Made by a program: the position numbers and the translations under genes. From contig NADL03000710.1 of NCBI GenBank assembly GCA_002205965.3, positions 124,001 through 188,000 of the forward strand: a DNA stretch of 64,000 nt, written 5' to 3'. A model generated the notes under the pieces. That model searched no databases, was not told the DNA's origin, and was given only the letters and a program-made list of their open reading frames with translations. Positions 10,228 to 20,396 of the stretch are shown piece after piece (the stretch's first letter is position 1; every line of letters begins with the position of its first letter). This DNA comes from Kappaphycus alvarezii (taxonomy: Eukaryota; Rhodophyta; Florideophyceae; Gigartinales; Solieriaceae).

Positions 10228-10764
10228 GATGGGATGCTGGGTTTGATAGTGGGATGGGGAGATGGGAAGGTGGGGAGGTTGGGGAAGTTGCATAAATGAT
10301 TAAATATAGTGCATTGAAACCGAATGCGACCGCCAGGGTTTCAATAACGGTTGAATAATCACCACAGAATATTTTCAAAGCTACCCCTACAGGAGTCTAA
10401 TTGATTCTGAATATTTTCATACGTCATACACTATCTCGCCGGCATTGAGCCGGCTCTGTAAGCAAGGTCATTTACTGTAGTGTTACCCATCAGCGACGAC
10501 TTGTTCCGCATAACGCATTAGCCGCGTGGATATAACCGATCACATCTTCCATGCATTAAAATAACCCAAAACTTTCCACCTATCTGACGTGATAAAACTG
10601 CGTTCGTAATTGGCCCGGTCAGTCGGTGTACACTCAAGATAAGTGACATATGAAAGTTTACATCGATTTCTACGTACTGTACAGTAACCATTCGTACCTC
10701 ATGCCTAAACGTGGCAATCCCTACGCATATGTACATCGCCGCTTACATTATCTTCAAACTACCA

Positions 10765-11385
10765 TTACTTTAACCTTTTCTTCCCAGTCCTCCCCAGAGA
10801 ATAACTCTTTTCTGTTCCGGCCGAGCTCGTCGCCCACGATGCACTCGCTTGCAGCGAACCAGAAGAAGAAGAATCTCCTATTTTCAAGCAACCTTCCCCT
10901 GCAAAGCTCAAGCGAATAAGCGCATCTTCTTGGAAATACCCCGCCCGTCCTTGCACCCCCAACACATCCGACGCCCCGGGCAACAAGTTTTTATCCCTTT
11001 TTGTACCCTCTTGCCTTGTTTCATGGCCCTCCACTTGCTCAGTCATCCAATCCGTGTCTGAAAATAACGCCAGGTATTGAGACCTTGGCTTACCTTCCTT
11101 AAGTTTCGTGATGCAAGCGTCATCACCACTTGTGAATGCTAATACTAGTAAGGTACCTGGAAGTAGAACTAAAGTTCTTTTGGGCAGGGGATTGCGCAGT
11201 CGAATCACGATCCGGATTAGCTTTTTGCAGTCTATTGCGATTTCAAGCCCACAGTTGGCTCTTTCAGAGCTTCGCCCATCCACTTTGAAATCTTCGTATT
11301 GCGCAGACCAGTACAGTGAGTGCGTTACTGACGGTTCGACGCCAGGTACGGGGCGGCAAGAGATGGATTCGATGATTTGCGACAT
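10765..11385 (-). CDS. Conserved ORF of unknown function (MSQIIES protein), copy 1
   Basis: An intact frame of 206 codons from ATG 11385. It starts MSQIIESISCRPVPGVEPSV and goes on with HSLYWSAQYEDFKVDGRS, CGLEIAIDCKKLIRIVIRLR, VLAFTSGDDACITKLKE and DTDWMTEQVE. A Glu/Lys-rich middle and a Gly/Ser-rich tail (GDSSSSGS) follow. No known domain, signal peptide or membrane segment is seen. The other copy (39863-40507) is almost identical until the last residues, where indels change the C-terminus. An open extension upstream starts only with TTG, so the ATG is preferred. A TATA box stands about 100 bases upstream. Confidence 0.7.
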   Translation of the reverse strand: MSQIIESISCRPVPGVEPSVTHSLYWSAQYEDFKVDGRSSERANCGLEIAIDCKKLIRIVIRLRNPLPKRTLVLLPGTLLVLAFTSGDDACITKLKEGKPRSQYLALFSDTDWMTEQVEGHETRQEGTKRDKNLLPGASDVLGVQGRAGYFQEDALIRLSFAGEGCLKIGDSSSSGSLQASASWATSSAGTEKSYSLGRTGKKRLK

Positions 11386-11487
11386 TTTTAGAGTGTATTC
11401 GATTAGAAAAACGACACGAGGTGGCAACAATGGGTGGGTTTACTAAAGGAGCCCAGAGAACTGAGGGATATTCTTCTACTGTTTTGG

Positions 11488-11496
11488 TTTTATATA
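11488..11496 (-). promoter_or_regulatory. TATA box of MSQIIES ORF, copy 1
   Basis: TATATAAAA on the minus strand, about 105 bases upstream of the ATG at 11385. The element and its spacing are conserved at 39752-39760 in the other copy although the surrounding flank is diverged. Confidence 0.6.
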
Positions 11497-12045
11497 CAAA
11501 TGGGAACTAACGTCGGTTGTAATACATGGGTGGAAATCACCCAAAAATGGCCGCAGGTTCGCTTCCCGGTCGCGAATGAAATATAGCTTGACGTAAGCCA
11601 TACAGTATTCAAACGTTTGAAACAGCGAATTACCATGGATCTTATTGGGAAAAAACATAGTATTTGCTTTTGATTTATCAAATGCCACTAAATAGAATAC
11701 ATTGAACATAATATAAACTGTCGATTGAGGCCTAATTCTTAATTAAGAAAACCAAGCTTCTAAATTTTGTGAGCAGTCGGGTTTAAGTTCAGAATGAGAA
11801 CAAAATTTTTTCAAAAGGGGGAACACAGGTGTTTCATTTACTGTAACAGAAAAGCCGGGTGATACCTAGTCAACTTGGATGTAATGTGATTATGTTAATG
11901 CTGATCGCGTTAGCTTTCCACAACAATGAATTTTGCATTGCTTTGACAGGCCTCTTTGGGGATTTTAGCCGACATCTCAACTTCATAGATCGGATGTATT
12001 TTCTAGGAGTAATACACCCAAACCTTTTCCCTCACAAAATTGCAA

Positions 12046-12347
12046 TGACTACACCCTACTGTCCCCTCATGTTTTTTATGCATCACATTATGTTTCTAAT
12101 TAAGGAGGCGGAGTGAGCCTGGAATCCGGTTGTTCCCCATAACTGTGATAGAAATGAAAATTTCCGTAAAGATCCAAAAAAAGATTACAAATTCGATGAC
12201 TACACCCTACTGTTCCCTCATGTTTTTTATGTATCACATTATGTTTCTAATTAAGGAGGCGGAGTGAGCCTGGAATCCGGTTGTTCCCCATAACTGTGAT
12301 AGAACTGAAAATTTCCGTAAAGATCCAAAAAAAGGTTACAAATTCGA
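12046..12347. repeat. Tandem duplication, two units of about 151 bp
   Basis: The unit from TGACTACACCCTACTGT to ACAAATTCGA occurs twice in a row (12046-12197 and 12198-12347) with only a few differences. Each unit joins the start of the dispersed unit (ATAACTGTGATAG) to a piece of family II (AAAGATCCAAAAAAAG), so the junction itself was duplicated after insertion. Confidence 0.85.
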
Positions 12348-12394
12348 GTTCGCCACCCAATATATCAAAATTTTCGATTCTTATAGAACTGTTG

Positions 12395-12660
12395 CCACCC
12401 GCGCAATGGAACGGGTTTCGAAGGTTAGAGGTATTGTTTTACAGCGGCACTCCGCATTGACAGTAACCTCTAACGCCGCTTATTTGCTGGCTGGCCTCCC
12501 TTCCACCTTCTGGTGGCCATCTACAGTTTTCGAAGCATTGTACGGTTCCACAATTGGCTTGACCATGATACGATATCTACACTCCGGTACAAATTTACTG
12601 GGTACCAACCGACATATTTGCCACAGTAAATTAACCCCCAAATTGACCTAGATTATAATA
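12395..12660 (+). pseudogene. Family I C-terminal fragment with 3' tail b
   Basis: A 5'-truncated family I copy: remnants of RHSALTVTSNAAYLLAGLPS, the equivalent of QRHAAAAV-NAACLMA, followed by tail b (ACCATGATACGATATCTACA, TCCGGTACAAATTTACTGGG, CCACAGTAAATTAACCCCC). It is inserted in reverse into a family II copy: the family II sequence stops near 12395 and resumes near 12665, as shown by comparison with 36195-36260. Confidence 0.7.
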
Positions 12661-12689
12661 ATAATATGTAAGAGCCAGAAAAATTCCAC

Positions 12690-13170
12690 CAGGAATGCCC
12701 TTCAAAGCAGGGCATCCATGGCTTGAGAAAACAGGCCCATTCGCCCGTAATGTAGATCCTTACTCAAGGATACCACGGCGACACTCTGCACCACGGACGG
12801 GCGACGTTGAAGGAAACCATGCAGTGCCGCTATACAGGGTCGTTCGAAAAGCAACACACTCCTTGTGCCCAACGTGCTACTGGGGCTAGACGAAGGTATC
12901 GACGAGATCGGGGCAGCGGGGGTGCAGCGGTCGCGGCGTATCGTCCTGCTGAAGAAACGGGCCGGACGGGCGTAAGGGGGAAACTCTTGGGTGTTTTTAC
13001 TGTTGAATTGGTCGCACCTGCACCTGACGACATGTCGCACGGGGCGGGCGTCGTAAGAGCGGAAATGCCGATGAAGCTTCGCAGTGGTTGGGTTGAGTTT
13101 GGAGCTCGGTGAATGGGGAGGTTAAGCGTTCCTGAATATTATCGGATGAGGTCTCTGATTTTGTTTATAA
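12690..13170 (-). pseudogene. Family II non-LTR-like element fragment
   Basis: Read on the minus strand it matches 27640-27994 and 36005-36200. It contains GATNSTVKTPKSFPLTPVRP, then GTRSVLLFERPCIAALHGFL, SKDLHYGRMGLF and AMDALL. Several frames and stops occur. The protein role of this upstream part is unknown; the family is recognised by the zinc/nuclease region in the copies at 36290-37444 and 44073-45935. Confidence 0.65.
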
Positions 13171-13239
13171 GGCTCTGCGGTCAACCCACCGTGTCTACTG
13201 AGAACCCCTTGTGTGAAAATTGACCAAATATTTTAATCT

Positions 13240-13745
13240 CTATCCTGGTGTCCTACGGTGATGCTGAATTGTGGAACAATATTTTTTATTGGGGCCCACA
13301 ATTTGTTTTTATCGTGAATCATCAAGGAATAATTTTATCTATATACAGTGGCGCTATTTTATGATGAATTCAGTGTGAAATAATTTTTATGTCCTGCAGT
13401 TGGGTTTTTATATTACACAGACTATAATTATCGCATTTATGCTACCAAAAAATTATTATCTGGATGATTGCTTACCTGTAAATACTGCAATAATTATTGC
13501 TGAGCCTGAATTATGTCTACCAAAATTATTGAACGGCTCACCTTATTTTTGTAGTAGGTTCACCCTGATGTAGAGTATAAGTAGTCTAGGTTGTTAGAAA
13601 TATTTTTACATCCTTGGGCTATCGAAATATTCCTCTCGATCACCTATCATTAAATTTGGTTTTCTATTCATTATTCATTCTAAGTCCAATTGTGGCATTT
13701 ATATATTTATTCAAGTTGGAACTATTTACTATTATTTGGATCTAC
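13240..13745 (+). repeat. AT-rich LTR-like repeat, copy 1
   Basis: It aligns with 53815-54300 and, for the last two thirds, with 54835-55190. Shared blocks are GGCCCACAATTT, GTGAATCAT, TTATATTACCA-like, and TTGGATCTAC near the end. It is most likely an LTR of an unidentified retroelement; no internal region is attached and no target duplication is evident. Confidence 0.5.
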
Positions 13746-13769
13746 CTATCGCAATTATTTTGCACCTTG

Positions 13770-14215
13770 CACGTCACCATTCCGTGATGAGCAACCCATA
13801 CCTTCTGTGGATCCCGCCCCTTTCATATTCAACCCCAAGGGCGTCTATGCATAGGTGTCAACTGGGCGCGCGGATGAGGTTGATAGGGACCAGGGATAAT
13901 CACGGGTATGTCTCTACAGAGTCCACTTCACATTGCTGCACAACGGACCATATCTTTCAAACATTAAGGCACCCTACATTACCCCATGTTGCTGGCGAGA
14001 TAGGGGATGAGTAGGCAGTAGTGATGGATGGCAGCCCTTTTCATTTGCAAGGATATTCTTGTTTAAGAGACTGTAGTCAGCCCGGGAACTTAGACCACAT
14101 ATATCCTACACTAAACAAAACCCATTTCTCCCACCATGCCAAGGTGAATGGGTTATAGCCAGGAAATTTGTCGCAGCAAATGAACTTTCCATGTAATATA
14201 ATGATTTTGACCTAC
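13770..14215 (+). repeat. Dispersed repeat, inverted partner of 27180-27620
   Basis: It matches the reverse complement of 27180-27620 at roughly 80-85%. Shared blocks include CATACCTTCTGTG, ATTCAACC, GCGCCCGGATGAGGTT-like, GGACCATATCTTTCAAACAT, and GGTAGGCAGTAGTGATGGAT. No coding function is recognised. The piece CTTTCAAACATTAAGGCACCC resembles the end of a family I tail (tail c at 39100). Confidence 0.65.
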
Positions 14216-14269
14216 TGAAAAAAGCCTTTATGGGCATTTAAATTGTGAAAAAGAGGCTGTCATCCTAGG

Positions 14270-15290
14270 AATAAATGGGTTTGGGGAAGGTTTGGTGTTC
14301 CACCTAATCGATTTGTTATTAATCAAGCCTACTTAATAGCAGAATCCTCCAAAAATGACGATAGGCTCTATGTACTATTTACCTGCATCGAAGCTGCACA
14401 TCAGGAAGAAGCGGTATATTGGGGTAATTCCATGGGTGAATAAATTTCTTCATTATTGGATATGAATTCACGGAAGCTTGTTGAATTACCAAAGGACAGA
14501 AGTTTTGTCAAGAACAAATGGGTATTTGGCTACAAAATCAAGTCGAAGGGCGAGCTGGGGAGGTAAAAAACCCGTTTGGTTGCTCGAGGATTCACTCGTA
14601 GATAAGGATCTGACTAGCTCAGAGTATTCCCACCGGTTGGTAAGCATAACAAAATCTGGGTTTTTACTCTTTTTTCGACACGTAAGGGATCGACCAGGAC
14701 TAAATTAAACGTAAAGACCGCATTCCTCAATGCCGAATTTGAGGAAGATATATAAATACAGAAACCCCAGGGATACATAAAGCCAGAGAATTCAGGGAAC
14801 GTTTGCCGCCTGCTTAATGTAATCTATGGATTGAAACAAGAATCTCGTGCTTCGAGCCAGAAACTTCACAGTTTTCTGTTCAAACTTAGATTTAATGATT
14901 CAGAGGCTGATTCAGGCGTTCACATCTGTATAAGAGATGGTTCCCAGGAAATTTTGCTTGTTTATGTTGAAGACATCAAGATTACTAGGAATGATCAATA
15001 GTCTATTAATTTCACGCTCCGTCAAATTCAATAGGAATTCAAAGTTCGCGTTATGGAGGTGCTGATAAATTTCTAGTTATGACAATTGAGATCACACCAC
15101 ACACATAAGGGTACGTAACTGTCCGGATAAAAGAGCCCGTTTGCTTTGAGTTGACCGATTAGATGAAACTTTGTGAAACGGATGGCTGGTTCAGGCCGCT
15201 ACTCGGGTGAACCCCGGTATTTATTTTACTCAAGGTAGACTAGCAGAGTCAGAACTACATTGGCTAAAGATAGTAGACCGAGGTCTGTAG
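14270..15290 (+). pseudogene. Ty1/copia reverse transcriptase remnant (copia 1)
   Basis: Decayed copia RT on the plus strand. Visible blocks: ELPKDRSFVKNKWVFGYKIK, TRLVARGFT, LNVKTAFLNAEFEEDI, NVIYGLKQ, then LLVYVEDIKIT, where the catalytic YVDD has become YVED. The downstream connection and RNase H region is broken by stops. Flanking LTRs are not recognised. It belongs to the same lineage as copia 3 (49200-53380, minus strand). Confidence 0.75.
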
Positions 15291-15567
15291 GTGACCGAAG
15301 TCCCGTGAAACAGTGTAGTTTCTCACTTTTCGCTACCCAGACAAGTATAGCAACAGGGGAAAATAGGAAGCAGACTTCGCCCCAATGGGATGGAGCTAAT
15401 AGAGGAAGCGCTACCTATAGAGGGAGCCTAAAGGGGAATTGCATCATTACACTACTTGGCTGTACAAAGTGTGGGTGGCTTTGTCACCCACATACAGTAT
15501 TTGATAGCTTACACCTACTATTCTGTATCTGACTTGACTCGAATCGACTAGGTCACCCAAGATATGA

Positions 15568-16201
15568 CTAACAATCCCCGGTTTTCTGGTCATGAGACTC
15601 AGGAAGTACAGAGGGATGGTTTTGACGAATTACCCATTTCTCAATAGGAAGCGAACAGGCGTGGTTTTTCAGAATGGTAGTCAAGGCGGAGAAGCAGTTT
15701 ACCTTGGTGAAGGCATCAGCTGGATTCGCGGAAGTGCGCACAAACCCAACATTTGAAATTTCTTTGCGATCGCAGGCATGTTTAGCACCGGTGATATCTA
15801 TCATGAGGCATTTTTTCTGCCGTTGAAGAAAAATTTGAAATGAAGTCAAAGAGGGACTTCGAATCTGTAAGCATGTTCAATGCAATGTCTCAGAGGAGAA
15901 ATATTTGGAGATCCATTCGAAGTGTATATGCAAAATCAAATGCATCTGCGAAGGCAGGTACTTCAGCGGCTAGAACAGAGCGAACGACTCGACGACTTTT
16001 CTTGCTGGAGTGGTGGAGTATATGACAATTGTCCGAAGCATCCAAAAATAAGATAGTAAAACCTAGCTGAGAGGAAAGAGCAGCATTATTGGAGAAGGCG
16101 GCATCAGAATATTCGGTGATGCGGAGAGAGTTGATGACCAGGGGAGAGTATGAAAGGGATATGTTGGGATGATTTTGGGAGTGCATCATGATTTTGTTCA
16201 A
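15568..16201 (-). pseudogene. Copia 2 RNase H
   Basis: Minus-strand frames 16201-15890 and 15849-15568 carry EYSDAAFSNN (first Asp strand), SRRVVRSVLAAEVPAFADAF (the conserved Glu helix) and FVRTSANPADAFTKV, the typical end of copia RNase H. One frameshift lies between them. Confidence 0.8.
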
Positions 16202-16221
16202 ATATATGATTTTGTCTGATT

Positions 16222-17012
16222 TTAATTGACTTTCGGTAACCTGAGCAGCTCCAGCAACGCCACAAGAAATATCGCGGCGAGTATGAGTGGTCCAAGCAAG
16301 CTTTGCACGGGGGAGCGGTAGTCCTCAAACAATGAGTCTTCAGCAAGAGTGGAAAGCTTAGAGATATATGAGCTTTGAGAGGGGGCGATTCCATTGGGCA
16401 TGGTAGAGATCCGAGCACCAGCGTACGTAATATTGTCGAACTTAGATTCCCTAGAATCAAATTTCTGAAGCATTTATCCTGAAAGACGAAGAAACGCTTT
16501 GTTGGCACGGATGATTGTATCATCAACATAAAATCCTATCAGGCCTTGGAGACCTTTAGAATTACTTAAGGAGAACAGAGCCATGTCACTCAATGAAGCT
16601 GAAAGGTGGAGGCCTTCTTTAAGCTGTGCCGCCATTGTGCGATTCCAGTAATCTCCAGCATTCGGTAGGTCGTAGAAGTGCTTGAGCAATTTCAGAATCT
16701 TATCATTCGGGAGTCGCAACTGAGGAGGGAACATTTAGTAGAAATTTCTGCAGAGACCTTCTGAGATTGAAGGCAAGCCTGGCTGACATTGTTGCTCCAA
16801 ATGCTGAATTTGTGAATTGCCGCCAGTGAAGATATGACTCTAGTTGAATATTGTCGCAAGTTCGTGAAGTTATGAACAAATAAGTTTTTATCCTTGTCTC
16901 GGTGCCCTTGCGCGACTAATGTAGCTTTGTAAACTGCTGCTTCTGATTCGACATTTTTTATGGGAAAGGCGAATCTATCATTCAAAATGTTAGCGTTATT
17001 TGGAAAAAGCAT
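16222..17012 (-). pseudogene. Copia 2 reverse transcriptase
   Basis: Minus-strand frames 17012-16692, 16734-16474 and 16473-16222 together cover RT: YKATLVAQGHRDKDK at the finger region, KHFYDLPNAGDYW in place of YGLKQ-type motif, and GLIGFYVDDTII with an intact YVDD. Frameshifts separate the three blocks. Confidence 0.8.
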
Positions 17013-17788
17013 CTTTGAAACAGTAGCACAGACGTTTCGGTCCAGGGGTCTTGTATTTCTGTATGTACAGCGTCCATAAATTGTGGGAGATATCTACGAG
17101 AATCTTTAGGATGGAGCGTCTCTGAGAGGTAGACGGGTAATCTCTTTGGTGGATTATGATTGAAGGTTGTTAACATGGAGTGTAGATTGCCGGCGATTTT
17201 GTTATCCGCGGATAGGAGATAGTTCAAATTTCTTGTGTAAGGACGAATATTGGTCACGGAAAACTGAGTTTCAGTTCCATCCTTGTCGATGAACGCTTTT
17301 TTGTCTTCAACACGTGAGATTTTGTACGATCCAAGCCATTTGATATGTTCTTTCTCACGATAAACTAATACTACTTGACTTGGCTCGAAGTTTACAGTAG
17401 AGGAAAAAGGAATTTGGGTTAGAAGTGCCTTCTGAATACGCAGTAGGGAGATAATGGTTTCTATTTCTGCACTAACGTTGGACAAAGCGCTCATACATTC
17501 TGCCTGATTGTGGAGGGAAGATTTGACAGAGGGGAAGCGAGGGAAGGTGCCGAAGACGAGCATGGAGGTGACAAGACCATCTGCATTCATGGTATTGTTC
17601 ATGGCTTTGACTGAAAGGGAAAGAATTATGTGAGGGTCTAGTTGAGAGTATTCTAGAGAGACTTTCAGGTAGATTGAGAGCAGTGGGTCATGATATTTTT
17701 CGACAGCTCCAAGATAATTATGACTTTCTACAACTGAGAGATCAAGTTTGATACCTGCCATTGAAGCAATGTCTTGTAAGCGAGTCAA
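16982..17788 (-). pseudogene. Copia 2 integrase C-terminal half
   Basis: An open minus-strand stretch of 268 codons. It carries VESHNYLGAVEKYHDPLL, the catalytic Glu region, then LSLSVKAMNNTM, LVFGTFPRFPS and a C-terminal chromatin/DNA-binding-like part (VVLVYREKEHIKWLGSYKIS, VTNIRPY). The N-terminal zinc finger and the first catalytic Asp lie upstream in a broken region. It has no proper start, being the inside of a polyprotein. Confidence 0.8.
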
Positions 17789-18141
17789 AGTGAAGGCGGA
17801 GCCTTGATCAGTGGGTATTTTGTCAGAGTAACCAGTCTAAATGGTGGCCCAACATTGAAGAAAATAGTACCAAATATCTTCAATCGATTCGCTTTGCAGG
17901 AAGCCGGCTGTCTAAAATTTTGTACCGAGGTCTACGGCGTGAAGGGCAGGTTTGGGAAAGTTTTTGATATGGAGAAACATGAGGTCCAGAGATATATTTG
18001 AATTGGAGACTATTTATTCTGGAGACGAAATTTTGAATGATTGTGGTCGAGGTAAAAAATGTTGACAAGTCCGACATGAATCCTTGATTTATTGTAAAAG
18101 TCTTTTCGTTTCAGGGTTGGCCTTCTTGGGATGTGCTCTAG

Positions 18142-18736
18142 CTATAAGGTTATAAAGGTTTGGATGGAGGGCGGAAAGAATTGGTCGTGGAGACGACGTA
18201 ACTGACGTTGGAAGAAAAGGATGGAGGCGTAGTCCCATTCTAGATACAGATGTCCATGCTTTCGAGTGAGTGGCGGTGACCAATATGAATTCTTGCTCAA
18301 GAGGAGATTTTCGACATTGTCGGCGATAAGTTTTTCCCCGTCTAGTACATTGCGACCTAGTAACATGGGTATATCTGTGGTGATGACATCCATACTCATT
18401 GCTATGGAGGAACGGTCAGGGCAGGGTATGTCAACTGGAAGAGTGCCAATAGAAGCAAAGGTTCCACCACCGAAGCGAAAGACGGTATTAGACTGGTTAG
18501 GAGTCATCTTGCGTCCAGTCATTTTGCTGTATGCAGCTGCTTTTTTGTTCTATAACTGATTTATGTGCACCAAAGTCAATACAGGCACCATTAAAGCGAG
18601 AAAGGGACGAGGGTGTGAAATCTGAGATCTTGATATGGAGGACATTGGCAACAGTACAGGGAGTATCTATGTCATTACGGCGCAGGTAGGGGGAAGAAGG
18701 GATCTCACCGCGGCTTGTTGGTAGATCCACAGTCAA
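18142..18736 (-). pseudogene. Copia 2 protease
   Basis: Two overlapping minus-strand frames give an aspartic protease: CIDFGAHKSVIEQK holds the active-site Asp in an unusual D-F-G context, followed by FRFGGGTFASIGTLPVDIP and DVITTDIPMLLGRNVLD, the flap and the hydrophobic ILG-type motif. A frameshift near 18500 separates them. Confidence 0.7.
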
Positions 18737-18884
18737 AAATCCGTGGAATCGTCTTTAGTTTCATCGAGTGACATTGAAAGGGGGGCTGATCACGACTGAT
18801 CTGGTCTGAGGAGAAGGGGCCGAGTGCATGTTCAGCGTTGGACTCTTCGACAAGGATTGTCTCTAGGTTTTCAAATAGACGAGT

Positions 18885-19005
18885 ACAGTAAGCGCTCTTT
18901 GGATGAGCGGAAGGAACCAGAGGAGTAGACTCCTTCGGAGTTTGTGACTGCTCTGGTGTTTCTTTCCGCTGCGTACTAGCCGTCTATGCTGTAGCGAGAA
19001 CGATG
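18885..19005. repeat. Direct repeat flanking the Ty3-like element, left copy
   Basis: A block of about 120 bases (GGAACCAGAGGAGTAGACTC, TGTTTCTTTCCGCTG, AACGA) repeats in the same orientation at 26785-26905. It lies on either side of the Ty3-like coding region 19010-26280, so it could be part of that element's LTRs or a second copy of copia 2 gag sequence. Confidence 0.55.
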
Positions 19006-19199
19006 AAAAAAATATTTTGAGTGATTGGAATAGCAAAGTTGCGCAACAACATAAATTTCATCGTACGGACTAGTGAACACCATACAGCGCGGGCGCTTAG
19101 CAGCGCCCCATATCCAGATCTCATCAACTTCGAAACCAACCACGTGGCGTATGTCGAACGAGTGCAGGACATGAAAGTCGGCAGAACGGCAAATCAGAA

Positions 19200-20070
19200 G
19201 ATCAAGGCAGCAAAAATTCGACAATGCGGAAAACGGATGCTTCTACAAAGCCTTTCCTTTTCAAACGAGTCAAAAAGAATGGAAAATCAGATGACGCAAC
19301 CGATGAATCGGTTGAAAATTGGTTCCGTATGGTCCTGCAACGAGCATCTCGAGATTTGAACGAGCGGGTTGAGCAATTGCGGGAATTCAGTGGATCGTCT
19401 TGCCGGAGGGTCAAGCAGGATCTGCTGAGCAGTTTGTTTCGGACAATATCACAACTCTTGACGAGCACAACGCTTCTGAGGTTGTCACAGAGGCGCACAG
19501 GTGCAAACAGATGATAACTAAATTGGTTCAGAATATGCAGCCACTGGAACTTAAGCAACTGCTGCGAGACCATATGAACATATGAAAAGCTACCTAAAAA
19601 GCACTTCCACTATCTTTGCCAACAACTTGGCAACTCTTGTCGATCATGTCTACGCAGTGCAGTCTGCAACATCAAGGCTTAAACGGAAGCAGAACAAGCA
19701 GATAAATCATAGAGAAGTAGAGGAGGAAAAAACACAGAGAAAATGAAAGGAAGAAGTCCAAAACAAAAAGAAGGTCTCTCCGCGCTGCAAATCACGAACT
19801 ACCCAATACTTCTAAAAATAATGTAGAAGGCAAAAAGCAGTGGACAAAACCGTTTATGTGTATTGCTGAATGCGACGGCGTGTATCCTATTCTCAAGTGT
19901 CCCAAAACATCGAAAGCGAAGCAGCGAGAGTTACTGGACCAATACTGGGCGCAGAAGAAGAATCAAAAGAAATATTTAATGATCTCATCCGTTCCATCTA
20001 ACAGCTTCTCGTTTGCCAATAAAGAAGACGAACGCTACACGTCACTGCTGAATGATGTTAAAGAATAGTC
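19200..20070 (+). pseudogene. Ty3-like gag remnant with zinc-knuckle-like motif
   Basis: Broken frames rich in Lys/Glu and Gln. Near 19856-20068 a stretch MCIAECDGVYPILKCPKTSK, then KAKQRELLDQYWAQKK, resembles the nucleocapsid end of this Ty3 lineage, with two of the Cys positions of a CCHC knuckle visible. The rest (19400-19585, PLELKQLLRDHM) is gag-like only by position. Confidence 0.55.
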
Positions 20071-20095
20071 TCTGGGGGACTCTTTTGCTGATTTC

Positions 20096-20395
20096 TTGAC
20101 CATCTCGTCGAATATTTTCGATAAAATCCGCAAAAAGCACCCAGATACAGCGCACGAGCGTTTCAGAAAGCCAGTGAACATTGAATCAGCTGTCAAAGTC
20201 GGCGTGCTAGACGAGAAGTCAACCGCATCAGGAAAGACCCGCCTAGCTCTGACAATCATTCTCTTATGGATTGGACTATCTGTGCGTATTCACGACGTAG
20301 AGTTTCTCTTTGCAGAAGAGGACATGGCAGATGTCTTACTTGGACGTTCCTTGCTTAAGTCCATGGGTCTCGATTTGAGCATTCAATCAACGTAA
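20096..20395 (+). pseudogene. Ty3-like protease remnant
   Basis: An open stretch ends VEFLFAEEDMADVLLGRSLL, then KSMGLDL, matching the C-terminal half of retroviral-type proteases (hydrophobic LLGR motif). The catalytic D-S/T-G is not recognised. It stops exactly in front of the insertion beginning at 20397. Confidence 0.6.
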
Positions 20396-20396
20396 T

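Larger units (their letters stand above)
10505..12347 (-). repeat. Dispersed unit with conserved ORF, copy 1
   Basis: This stretch, read on the minus strand, matches 39145-40690 on the plus strand over about 1.6 kb: flanking sequence, TATA box, ORF and downstream tail. Its 5' end in sense (near 12150-12300, TATCACAGTTATGGG) abuts family II retroelement sequence. Its 3' end abuts a tail-a-like sequence in the opposite orientation (10505-10590, CATCTTCCATGCATTAAAAT). Two different genomic contexts for the same unit suggest a mobile or segmentally copied element. No transposase is recognised in it. Confidence 0.7.
15568..19005 (-). mobile_element. Decayed Ty1/copia retrotransposon (copia 2)
   Basis: On the minus strand protease (18736-18142), integrase (17788 downward), RT (17012-16222) and RNase H (16201-15568) follow in copia order (PR-IN-RT-RH). 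The integrase type recalls copia elements of fungi and protists. Frameshifts separate the domains. Gag is largely missing: the sequence runs into the Ty3-like element at about 19005. No LTR is recognised. Confidence 0.8.
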
